Assembly: GCA_905233445.1 (NCBI GenBank)
Contig: CAJOEP010000010.1
Coordinates: 1-64,000, forward strand
Reading direction: 5' to 3'
Length of the DNA stretch: 64,000 bases
Source of the DNA: an uncultured Bacteroidales bacterium
Lineage (GTDB): Bacteria > Bacteroidota > Bacteroidia > Bacteroidales > F082
Below, piece by piece: positions 56,226-64,000 of this stretch. Under the pieces are notes generated by a model, which saw only the letters and a program-made list of their open reading frames with translations, did no database searches and was not told the origin of the DNA. The position numbers and the translations under genes are program-made. Position 1 is the first letter of the stretch; every line of letters starts with the position of its first letter.

Positions 56226-58681
56226 TCGGAAATATCATATTTTTCGGCCAACATGGCCAAGAGGGCATCGGATTGATTCATGAATTCGATGCCTTTTTCT
56301 TCCCAATCGGGGAGGGAAGTGGCATTTTGTCCGCGAAGATTGTCCATTTCCGTTAAATATTCCACTGATTTCTGCTCCAATTGAATGAACATCGGACGCA
56401 TTTTATGACATATAGCCTGAGCTTTCAAGAAATCATGCTCTGTGATGGAATCGTTGAGTATCACCAAGTTATCTGATGTAGTATTGACAAAAGTCTGTAA
56501 AATCTCACGAATGGCGTTACTGTCGTTGTCGAACATCTTGCAAAGCTGTGGGAAATCGTCGGAAAACTCACAATCTTTGGTGTCATCTTCAACCCAGTTG
56601 TCATTTAAAAGCAAGGCTAAGTCTTTGATGCTGAATGGTTTTTTGATATATCCGTCGAAACCTTCACGTAAAGCGTATTTCTCGGAATACTCGTCGCTGG
56701 CTGTCATCAAAATGACTTTTTTGTCTTTGTTGACCGATTTAATCATTTTCAAGACATCGTTGCCCGAAAAAGTGCCCATTTCGCGGTCGGTAAGCACCAT
56801 ATCATAATTGCCAAGTTCGTCCAGGTATTTGTTAAACTCGATATATGAGCGGCAAATATCGGAAGTGTGTCCGATTTTATTGAGCATCGCGCCGATGACT
56901 GCCAACAGGCTGTTGTCATCGTCAACAAGCAGGATGTGAAGCTTCTTTTTAGTTGCAACTATCTGAATGTCAGTATGTTCCTGCTTTTCTTCTTCAACTT
57001 TTTCAACCACTTTAACAGGAATGGTAATCTCGAAATGGCTTCCTTTTTCAAGTTCCGACATCACCTTAATGCTTCCGCCAAGAATTTCGAGCAGACCTTT
57101 CACCACGAAGAGTCCGAAACCATTGCCTTCGGCTAAACCTGTATTGTTTTCGGCCTTGCTGAAAGGTTTGAACATCTCTTCTATTTTTTCGTTCGGAATG
57201 CCGATGCCTTGATCTATAACATTGAAAATCAATTTGTTGTTTATTAGATAAACGCCGAAATGCACTTCGCCTTCAATGGTGTATTTGATGGCGTTTGAAA
57301 TTATGTTGCTTGCGACTTGCTTGATTTTCAACGCGTCAGAGTTTATGTAAAGATTGTCGGCGATATTTTTGTGATAGAAGAACTTGAGTTGTTTGTTTTC
57401 GGCAATAGGCTTGAACATCTCGGCCAATTGGTCGCAGAGTTCCGTTACGTTGAAATCGGCGCGACGGATGAATTGCTTTCCCTGCTCAAGGCTTGAAAAG
57501 TCAAGTAAATTCGACAGAAGCGAGAGGATGTGCTGCGACGAGTATTTCATCGAGTTGAGTCGCTGGCGGTCGTTTTCGTTGTGCTGTTCCATCTGCATCA
57601 GCTCGATGTATCCAATCACTGATGATAGCGGAGCCTTGATATCGTGAGAAACTGAAAGCAGCAGTTTGTGACGGCTTTCCATAATTTCTTCAGTGCGATG
57701 TTGCGCTTCCTCCATGGCTCGTCTTGCCCTCGAAACACGTTTTATATCTCTGGAAATCAATAAGATAAATAGTAAGATGCTAAACAAAGCAACGGTGCCG
57801 CCGTAGATGGAATAATTCAAACTTCTTTGAATTATAGATTCACTCTTCTGAATTGCAATCAAGACCGTGGTCAGTGTTTGCTTGTGAAGCATAATGAGCA
57901 AATCAGAAATCTCCTCAGAGATTTCCTGATCTGATTTAATGAAACTTTGATATTGATTCTCAATGGTTTGCAGTCTGTTGAGGTACTCTTGCTTGCCTTT
58001 GTCAGTATAAATCTTAATGCCTTCCATGAGGTCGATTCTGCTGCCAGGACTTTCTTCGGTAATGGTGTCGTAAGTGGTAGTCGTGACGAAAATAACGCTG
58101 TCGCGAGCTGTCTCGGATGAGAAGACACGTTGGAAAAAGCCAGGACGTTCGCCTTTTCTGACAATAGTATCAATATGTGTCACTGCTACAATACGCGTGG
58201 TTTTTTCTTTCGGTTTGTAATCCGATAAAAGTTTGTAAATCTCGTCGTATGGGTTGAAGATATCGTATTGATGAGTTAAATCTTTGATAATGTTTTCTTT
58301 ACGATTAAGTAAGTCAACAATATCGTTGAGAAGTTGTTGGTTTTTGATATCGTCTTCCGAATAAAAAATAATTGAATCTTTAGTTGCAGCTGTTCGTTGC
58401 AGGTTTTCGGCAAAATGAATCAAATGTTCCGGATTGCCTGAAATGGTATAAAGCTGAGCATGTGATTGTGCTTCGTTAACATCCTGAATCAAATCATTTG
58501 TAAATTTGAGGACTTTTTCATTTTTATCAATCGCAAGCCGTTGATTTTGAATGGTTTTCTTTAAATTTGAGATGTAATAAATCATGAAGGCGCAAATGAT
58601 AATCGACATGACATAAATCACGATCGCCTCCCAACGGATGCGGCCTTCGTAATGCCTTCTTATGAATTTTACCTCTCTCAT
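56222..58681 (-). CDS. Hybrid sensor kinase with receiver and Hpt domains
   Basis: 819 residues. First membrane helix about 19-40, a periplasmic sensor of about 250 residues (helical, no recognised ligand domain) and a second membrane helix near 290-312. HisKA with phospho-His in LSVSHDIKAPLSSVIGYIEL, then HATPase (NIISNAIKYT, DQGIGIPNEKIEE, GNGFGLFVVKGL). Receiver domain near 590-710 (HILLVDDDNSLL, acceptor Asp in MVLTDREM). The last about 110 residues are an Hpt-like helical domain with His in AICHKMRPMF. It can thus pass phosphate His-Asp-His to a separate regulator, which is not nearby. The promoter box is five bases before the ATG. Confidence 0.92.
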   Translation of the reverse strand: MREVKFIRRHYEGRIRWEAIVIYVMSIIICAFMIYYISNLKKTIQNQRLAIDKNEKVLKFTNDLIQDVNEAQSHAQLYTISGNPEHLIHFAENLQRTAATKDSIIFYSEDDIKNQQLLNDIVDLLNRKENIIKDLTHQYDIFNPYDEIYKLLSDYKPKEKTTRIVAVTHIDTIVRKGERPGFFQRVFSSETARDSVIFVTTTTYDTITEESPGSRIDLMEGIKIYTDKGKQEYLNRLQTIENQYQSFIKSDQEISEEISDLLIMLHKQTLTTVLIAIQKSESIIQRSLNYSIYGGTVALFSILLFILLISRDIKRVSRARRAMEEAQHRTEEIMESRHKLLLSVSHDIKAPLSSVIGYIELMQMEQHNENDRQRLNSMKYSSQHILSLLSNLLDFSSLEQGKQFIRRADFNVTELCDQLAEMFKPIAENKQLKFFYHKNIADNLYINSDALKIKQVASNIISNAIKYTIEGEVHFGVYLINNKLIFNVIDQGIGIPNEKIEEMFKPFSKAENNTGLAEGNGFGLFVVKGLLEILGGSIKVMSELEKGSHFEITIPVKVVEKVEEEKQEHTDIQIVATKKKLHILLVDDDNSLLAVIGAMLNKIGHTSDICRSYIEFNKYLDELGNYDMVLTDREMGTFSGNDVLKMIKSVNKDKKVILMTASDEYSEKYALREGFDGYIKKPFSIKDLALLLNDNWVEDDTKDCEFSDDFPQLCKMFDNDSNAIREILQTFVNTTSDNLVILNDSITEHDFLKAQAICHKMRPMFIQLEQKSVEYLTEMDNLRGQNATSLPDWEEKGIEFMNQSDALLAMLAEKYDISD

Positions 58682-58686
58682 GCTGA

Positions 58687-58694
58687 CAAAATTA
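58687..58694 (-). promoter_or_regulatory. -7 box five bases before the hybrid kinase ATG
   Basis: TAATTTTG on the minus strand; predicts a leaderless mRNA. Confidence 0.62.
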
Positions 58695-58727
58695 CTAAAA
58701 AAATCATTTTATATTAGAAAATTTTTA

Positions 58728-58735
58728 TAATTTTG
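58728..58735 (+). promoter_or_regulatory. -7 promoter box of the aldose 1-epimerase gene
   Basis: TAATTTTG 19 bases before the ATG at 58755. Confidence 0.68.
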
Positions 58736-58754
58736 CACGATTAATTCTAAAAAA

Positions 58755-59891
58755 ATGAAAAAAATTTTGGTTTTCGCGCTATGCGCTATTGTTTTTATGG
58801 GTTGTACTAAGAAAAATGAGGTTAGTCTTATGAATGTCAATGATTTCAATACTGAAGTGAACGGCAAAAAAGTGTCGCTTTACACTTTGAAAAACGGTTC
58901 ACTTACAATGCAGGTGACAAATTTCGGCGGACGTGTCGTTTCGCTGTGGGTGCCTGATTATAAAGGGCATTATGAGGATGTTGTGTTGGGTTATGATAAT
59001 ATTGACCGCTATATTAATAATAAAGGTGAGAGATATCTTGGAGCGGTGGTAGGACGATTCGCAAATCGTATCGGACACGGTGAATTTACTCTTGACGGAA
59101 AGAAATATGAGCTTTTCAAGAATGATAATGGAAACACTCTTCATGGTGGCGAATTCGGCACCGACCGCGTAGTGTGGGATGTGAAATCTGTCAACGACAC
59201 ATCAATAGTGTTGAATGTCGTTTTACCGGACGGAATGGATGGTTTCCCAGGAAATCTCGACATCACAATGACATACACACTTACTTCTAATAATGAGTTT
59301 TGTGTTGATTATCAGGCAACTACTGATGCACCAACGGTATGTAACCTCTCACATCACTCTTTTTTCAACCTGAAAGGTGAGGGCAACGGAACTATACTTG
59401 ACCATGAGTTGATGATTAACGGAAAAATGATCACTGTCATAGATGAACATCTTATTCCTAACGGAAATTTTATCCAGGTAAAGGGTACGCCGATGGATTT
59501 CACACAGGCAAAACCCATTGGTCGTGATATTGATGCCTATCATCCTCAAATGGTTAATGGTGGAGGATATGATTTCAACTGGCTTTTAAATAAGCCTTTT
59601 GGTCAAATGGGAATGGCGGCGGTAGTCGTTGAACCTGTATCGGGCAGAGTTATGGAAGTGATGACCGACCAGCCAGGCATGCAGTTCTACAGCGGCAATT
59701 TCTTTGATGGCAAATCGACAGGAAAATATGGCAAGCCATTACTCAAACACGAGTCGTTTGCTCTTGAGACACAACTATTTCCGGATGCGCCAAATCAAGC
59801 GAACTTCCCGAGCGCTGTCTTACGTCCGGGAGAGGAGTACCATCATACCTGTATTTACAGATTTGATGTGAGAAAGCCTAACAAGAAATAA
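58755..59891 (+). CDS. galM: Exported aldose 1-epimerase (lipoprotein)
   Basis: Interconverts alpha and beta anomers of aldoses such as galactose and glucose. 378 residues with a lipoprotein signal (ILVFALCAIVFMGC, Cys near residue 16), so it acts in the periplasm or at the outer membrane, unlike cytosolic GalM. Active-site segments are GRFANRIGHGEFTLDGKKYE, NTLHGGEFGTDRV (His), CNLSHHSFFNLKG (His) and the closing LRPGEEYHHTCIYRF (Glu). It may support use of sugars released by surface glycosidases such as the GH97 enzyme, by inference. Confidence 0.93.
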   Translation: MKKILVFALCAIVFMGCTKKNEVSLMNVNDFNTEVNGKKVSLYTLKNGSLTMQVTNFGGRVVSLWVPDYKGHYEDVVLGYDNIDRYINNKGERYLGAVVGRFANRIGHGEFTLDGKKYELFKNDNGNTLHGGEFGTDRVVWDVKSVNDTSIVLNVVLPDGMDGFPGNLDITMTYTLTSNNEFCVDYQATTDAPTVCNLSHHSFFNLKGEGNGTILDHELMINGKMITVIDEHLIPNGNFIQVKGTPMDFTQAKPIGRDIDAYHPQMVNGGGYDFNWLLNKPFGQMGMAAVVVEPVSGRVMEVMTDQPGMQFYSGNFFDGKSTGKYGKPLLKHESFALETQLFPDAPNQANFPSAVLRPGEEYHHTCIYRFDVRKPNKK

Positions 59892-59894
59892 CTC

Positions 59895-60188
59895 TTAGAT
59901 AGTTTTATCTATTTTCCACGAGAACGCTCTCAGGCCCAATTCCGGAGTCTGTAGGTCGTGTTCATGCAAAATACTCATGATGCTGTCCACTTTTTCGTTG
60001 TCGACGAAGGTGAGGATGGCATCATTGAATGTTGGCCAGGTGTGAGTGCCGTAGTGTGCTTCTCCTGATTCCGAACCTCTTCCTGTGATTTCGTTCCAAC
60101 GGGTGAATCCACGAACTCCCTGTTTTTCAAGGAGTTCGGAGATTTCTTCATAATATGCCTGATTATAGGCGATGAATATTGCTGTCAT
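59895..60188 (-). CDS. PG0541 family transporter-associated protein
   Basis: A 97-residue cytosolic protein (MTAIFIAYNQAYYEEISELL) that I recognise as the PG0541-type small protein found behind RND efflux genes in Bacteroidota. The ferredoxin-like pattern (strand, helix, strand, then ILTFVDNEKVDSIMSILHEH) recalls PII-like regulators. It is 12 bases behind the RND pump gene. A regulatory or assembly role for the pump is inference from position. Confidence 0.85.
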   Translation of the reverse strand: MTAIFIAYNQAYYEEISELLEKQGVRGFTRWNEITGRGSESGEAHYGTHTWPTFNDAILTFVDNEKVDSIMSILHEHDLQTPELGLRAFSWKIDKTI

Positions 60189-60200
60189 TTTTATTCAGAT

Positions 60201-63200
60201 TTAGTTAGCCATTGCGAGACGTGCAGCTTTTCTTTCTTTACGTTTGATTCTTCTTGAGATGAATATTGCGTACAGTGTCGGGATGAGCACGAGGGTGATG
60301 AGCGTTGAAATCGAAAGTCCCCAAGCGACCACCACGCCGAGACCGTTCCACATCTCGGCACCTTCGCCATTGCCTATTGCCATAGGAATCATACCAAGGA
60401 CAGTGGTGAGGGTTGTCATCAAGATAGGGCGGAGACGCTGGCGCGATGCTGTGACAACCGATTCGTTGACGCCCATGCCGCGTTCGAGACACAAACGGGT
60501 GTAGTCGATAAGCACGATACCGTTTTTCACCACGATACCCATCAAAATCATCACGCCGATGAGAGCCATCATGCCCAAAGCCATGCCATGTACCCTGATG
60601 CCGATAAGCACGCCGGTTATGGCGAACGGCACCGAGAACATGATGACGAACGGGTCGAGCAACGACTCAAACTGCGATGCCATAACCACATAAACCAGTA
60701 TGATAATCAATAAGATAAGGGTGAACATATCGGCAAACGCGTCTTGCTGGTCTTCATAGTCACCAGCGATTTTCGCCATAAACTCGGCTGGTATCTCGGC
60801 GTTGTCGATACATTGTTCGCACACAGCCACAGCGTCGCTCAAAGCGTAGCCTTTAGCTACAATTCCTGTGATTGTAACTATACGTTCACGGTCCTTGCGT
60901 TCGATAGTAGGAGGGGTGCGGCCTTCCACTATCTTTGCCACCTCGCTGAGGCGAACCGCATTGCCAGACGAGCCGTAAAGCACGATATTTTCTATGTCTT
61001 CATAGCCTTTGCGGAACTCGGGAGCGTAACGTACACGGATGTTGTACTCGTCGCCGTCTTCGCGGAAGAATGTCATGATTGAACCGTTGATACGGTTTCT
61101 CACATACTGTGAAGCTGTTGTGATGTTGATGCCGTTGAGCATCAGCTTCTCACGGTCGAAATCGACGTGGATTTCCGGGGTATATTCATCACGGCTGATG
61201 AGAACCTGCGAAATCTCTGGACGTTCGCGCATCTCTGCTGCGATATCGTTGGCGATGCGGTCGGAAGTGTTGAAGTCGTAACCGTAAATCTCGAGTTTTA
61301 CACTTGAGGTAGAACCCATTCCCATGCCTTCCGAGACATTGTATTTCTTGATTAACGCATTGCCTTTCAAGTCTTTACGAATCTGCTCGGCTATTTCCTG
61401 AGTGCTTCTTTTACGTGTTTCCTTGCTTCCGAGGTTGAGGTTCATGGTGAGAATATGTGTACCGTTGCTCTGCATCGAGGCGAAGGCGTTGTCCTCGTCG
61501 GCGACACCGTAACGGTAGTTCATCACCCTGATTTCTGGTATCTCCTTGATGTATTTTTCAGAGAGCTCAGCACCCAGCTGACCCGTGATATCTTCTTGAG
61601 TACCAACAGGTAACTCAATGTTGATGGTCAGACGGCCCTGATCCATGCTCGGCATGTATTCTGTCTTCATTCCAGGCAATGTGGTGATGAGAGTCAGGGC
61701 AAAGACCACGACTGAGATGAGGAGTGTCAAGGCTCTGTGTGTCACAGCCCAGTTGATGAGTCGGCCATAGCCACGGCTAAGTGCATCAAGACCTTTATTG
61801 ATAGGTGTGAAGAGGATTCGGTGCCAAGCGTGTGAGCGCGGGTTTCTCTTCAAAAGTCGTGAACACATCATAGGAACCAAAGTCAATGCAGCCGATGTTG
61901 ACACAATCATGATGATACTGACAATCCAGCCAAGCTGATGGAAGAATACGCCGACGGTGCCGTTCACCATGGTGAGAGGCAGGAAAACCGCCAACATGGT
62001 GAGGGTAGAGGCGATAACGGAGATTGACACCTCCTGGGTGGCATGCACAGCGGCCTCTTTCGGTTTTGCACCTCGGTCGATATGCGATGTGATGTTCTCC
62101 AAGACCACGATAGCGTCGTCAACGACCATACCGATGGCGATGGTTAAAGCACTCATTGAGATGATATTCAATGTGTTACCTGTCGCAAAGAGGTAAACAA
62201 CCGAAGCGACCAACGAGATTGGGATTGACAACACGATGATGATTGTCGCTCTCCATCTGCCGAGGAAGATAAACACCACGAGCATAACCACTATAAACGT
62301 GATGAAGATAGTCTCTTTCAACGAGTTGATGGTGTTTATAATGCTGTCGCTGGTGTCGTTAATCATGTTGATGGTGATGTCGGAAGGCAGCGTCTTGGCA
62401 ATCTTTGCCAGTTCTTTCTTCACGCCTTTCGAAACCTGCACCGAGTTGGCGTCGGTCTGTTTCTGGATGGTGATCATGGCACCTTGGATGCCGTTTGAGA
62501 ACACTTTTTGCAGACGTTCCTGCTCGCCGTCGTTGACTCTGGCGACATCTTTCAAATAAATAGGTGTGCCTTGGAATGTGCCTATCACCACGTCGTGCAT
62601 TTCGCGTGCCGACTTGAACTCTTTTTCGACGCGCACTGCGTAGGTGTTAGAACCGATGTCGATATTTCCAGCAGGGGTGTTGCGGTTTTCGTATGCCAGA
62701 GCTTGTGAAATCTGTTCCACGGTGAGGTTGTAAGCCTCGAGTTTGTTAGGATCAACAAAAACTTGAATTTCACGTTTCGGTGCGCCTGACACTGACACGG
62801 TACCCACGCCGGAGACACGTGCGAGAGGCGTTGCCACCTTATCGTCCAAAATCTTGTCAAGACCCGCCAAGCTCTCTTCGGCGGTTACCGAGAGGAACAT
62901 AATCGGGATGTCCTCCATGCTGAATTTGAAGATGGTGGGGTTGCCCGCGCCGTCAGGAAGGACCTGCTTGACCATGTCGAGCTTGTCGCGGACGTTGTTC
63001 GTAGCCTCTTCAATATCAATACCGTACTCGAATTGCAGCGTGATGACCGACACGTTTTCTTTCGATGACGAAGTGAGGTGTTTAAGGTCACTCACGCCAT
63101 TCAGGGTGTTTTCCAAAGTCTTGGTGATATTCGTCTCAATATCCTCCGCGCTGGCTCCCGAATATGATGTCATCACCATGATGGAGTTCGTTCCCATGTC

Positions 63201-63314
63201 GGGGAAGAGGTTGGTGGACAGCTTTGTCAGTGCGAAAACACCCAGAATCGCCACCGTGACGAAAACCAACGACACAGTGACCGGATGATTTACTGATGTT
63301 CTATATAAACTCAT
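60201..63314 (-). CDS. RND family efflux pump, inner-membrane subunit
   Basis: A 1037-residue AcrB-type transporter using the proton gradient to expel substrates through a tripartite channel. Twelve membrane helices and two large periplasmic loops are visible. The helix 4 proton-relay pair is in IAIGMVVDDAIVVLENI (Asp-Asp), and GxxxGxxxxNA-like segments are conserved. LFPDMGTNSIMVMTSYSGAS at the start is characteristic of the HAE group in Bacteroidota. Membrane fusion protein upstream, PG0541 downstream; the outer-membrane TolC-like gene must lie outside the window. Confidence 0.95.
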   Translation of the reverse strand: MSLYRTSVNHPVTVSLVFVTVAILGVFALTKLSTNLFPDMGTNSIMVMTSYSGASAEDIETNITKTLENTLNGVSDLKHLTSSSKENVSVITLQFEYGIDIEEATNNVRDKLDMVKQVLPDGAGNPTIFKFSMEDIPIMFLSVTAEESLAGLDKILDDKVATPLARVSGVGTVSVSGAPKREIQVFVDPNKLEAYNLTVEQISQALAYENRNTPAGNIDIGSNTYAVRVEKEFKSAREMHDVVIGTFQGTPIYLKDVARVNDGEQERLQKVFSNGIQGAMITIQKQTDANSVQVSKGVKKELAKIAKTLPSDITINMINDTSDSIINTINSLKETIFITFIVVMLVVFIFLGRWRATIIIVLSIPISLVASVVYLFATGNTLNIISMSALTIAIGMVVDDAIVVLENITSHIDRGAKPKEAAVHATQEVSISVIASTLTMLAVFLPLTMVNGTVGVFFHQLGWIVSIIMIVSTSAALTLVPMMCSRLLKRNPRSHAWHRILFTPINKGLDALSRGYGRLINWAVTHRALTLLISVVVFALTLITTLPGMKTEYMPSMDQGRLTINIELPVGTQEDITGQLGAELSEKYIKEIPEIRVMNYRYGVADEDNAFASMQSNGTHILTMNLNLGSKETRKRSTQEIAEQIRKDLKGNALIKKYNVSEGMGMGSTSSVKLEIYGYDFNTSDRIANDIAAEMRERPEISQVLISRDEYTPEIHVDFDREKLMLNGINITTASQYVRNRINGSIMTFFREDGDEYNIRVRYAPEFRKGYEDIENIVLYGSSGNAVRLSEVAKIVEGRTPPTIERKDRERIVTITGIVAKGYALSDAVAVCEQCIDNAEIPAEFMAKIAGDYEDQQDAFADMFTLILLIIILVYVVMASQFESLLDPFVIMFSVPFAITGVLIGIRVHGMALGMMALIGVMILMGIVVKNGIVLIDYTRLCLERGMGVNESVVTASRQRLRPILMTTLTTVLGMIPMAIGNGEGAEMWNGLGVVVAWGLSISTLITLVLIPTLYAIFISRRIKRKERKAARLAMAN

Positions 63315-63335
63315 GATTCTTAGTGTTTTACAAGA

Positions 63336-64000
63336 TTATTTCACTACGTCGACGGTGATGCCGTTTTTAAGTTTTGTCTGACCTGTCAGCACGACGGTGG
63401 CATTGTCGTCCAATCCACTGATGACTTCATATTTATTGCCCATGCGGCGGCCGAGTTCAATGACGGTGTAAGTCACAGTGCCGTCAGCATTGAGGACATA
63501 GACATACTGTTCGCCAGACCCGACTTGTTTCATGACGGCTCTGTCTGGAACGACAACGCGGAAGTTGTCTCCATAGTTGACGGTTACGCGAGCGAACATG
63601 CCGGGACGCAAGGTCAAATCTTTGTTTGCAAATTTAACCTCTACAGGGAAAGTGTGCGTCATAGAGTTGATGGTTGGGTAGATGAGGTCAACCGTGCCTT
63701 TGAAAACTTGGTCGCCATAAGCGTCGGTGGTGATATCAACCTCCATGCCTTTCTTAATCTGCGAATACTTGCTTTCCGAGATGTTGATGAGCATCTTTAC
63801 AGGGTTTATCTTTTGGATTACAAATAGAGGCTGAGCCATTGCGTACATGTCGCCTTCGTCATAATTTCTGGCTGTCACGATACCGCTGATAGGGCTTTTC
63901 AGAACCGTGTTTTCCAAGAGATTGTTATAAGTCTTTCTTGAGACATCATATTTCAAAGTCATTGCTTCGTAATCCGACTGCGAGGTGGCTCCTATTTCGT
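63336..64000 (-). CDS. RND efflux membrane fusion protein, 5' part missing
   Basis: The frame is open to the right window edge, so the visible about 221 residues are the C-terminal part of a periplasmic adaptor. Segments fit the family: barrel-sandwich NTVLKSPISGIVTARNYDEG with GDMYAMAQPLFVI, beta-barrel MLINISESKYSQIKKGMEVD, and the membrane-proximal end RMGNKYEVISGLDDNATVVL. It is 21 bases upstream of the pump gene and in one operon with it. Confidence 0.92.
   Translation of the reverse strand, partial: EIGATSQSDYEAMTLKYDVSRKTYNNLLENTVLKSPISGIVTARNYDEGDMYAMAQPLFVIQKINPVKMLINISESKYSQIKKGMEVDITTDAYGDQVFKGTVDLIYPTINSMTHTFPVEVKFANKDLTLRPGMFARVTVNYGDNFRVVVPDRAVMKQVGSGEQYVYVLNADGTVTYTVIELGRRMGNKYEVISGLDDNATVVLTGQTKLKNGITVDVVK

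Noticed and set aside
56222-58681. Hybrid two-component system (HTCS) regulator of a polysaccharide locus
   Set aside because: It lacks the Reg_prop propeller and the AraC-type HTH; it ends in receiver and Hpt domains.

Overview
The window reads as a chromosomal segment of an uncultured host-associated Bacteroidales (Bacteroidota). The signs are: promoters of the Bacteroidota type (TAnnTTTG -7 box with an upstream TTG) in front of most transcription units; almost no Shine-Dalgarno sequences; two intact secreted proteins with C-terminal sorting domains of the type IX secretion system (T9SS), plus a remnant of a third; PEGA, GWxTD and PG0541 family proteins; a GH97 glycosidase; and a short RecQ. 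There is no rRNA, CRISPR array, prophage, insertion sequence or SusC/SusD pair.

Layout. 1-13.9 kb, mostly minus strand: two PEGA-domain paralogues, a 2291-residue modular surface protein with five chitobiase-C-terminal-like repeats, a TIGR02757 protein and a second T9SS cargo with Asp boxes. The PEGA genes and a leftover sorting-domain fragment show that a block was duplicated in tandem and then decayed. 14-19.5 kb: kdsA, aat, truA, a GH97 enzyme and pepE. 19.6-28.3 kb: one long plus-strand unit of six exported proteins in the order A-B-B'-A'-C-D, followed with overlapping stop/start codons by a Ca2+-type P-ATPase and aroQ. 28.3-32.6 kb: a glycosyltransferase, a GWxTD protein and a TPR/HTH regulator, all minus. 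32.6-35.5 kb: a truncated tRNA-Ser(UGA), an intact tRNA-Ser(CGA), a YoeB-type toxin-antitoxin pair, a CsgG-like fusion protein and Hsp20. 35.6-39.3 kb: metal permease, rimM, trmN6, SMR-like protein, carbamate kinase. 39.4-43.6 kb, minus: dnaB, a PD-(D/E)XK protein and a MATE exporter. 43.8-49.4 kb, plus: coiled-coil lipoprotein, sigma-54 response regulator, OPT peptide transporter, PepT. 49.4-59.9 kb: trmH, TPR protein, fmt, HU, recQ, typA, hybrid kinase, galM. 59.9-64.0 kb, minus: an RND efflux operon cut by the window edge.

The most striking non-coding feature is a set of short tandem arrays (7-, 8- or 9-base units, most with an AGTT/AACT core) lying between genes. Many fold into long hairpins, and several supply the stop codon and last residues of the neighbouring gene. 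A second recurrent element is a GTAGAGACG...CGTCTCTAC hairpin with a U-tract behind T9SS cargo genes; two of its three copies show compensating changes in the inner stem.

The best candidate for an undescribed system is the A-B-B'-A'-C-D envelope operon. Its members resemble CsgG/LPP20-type outer-membrane accessory proteins, but none has a function I can name.
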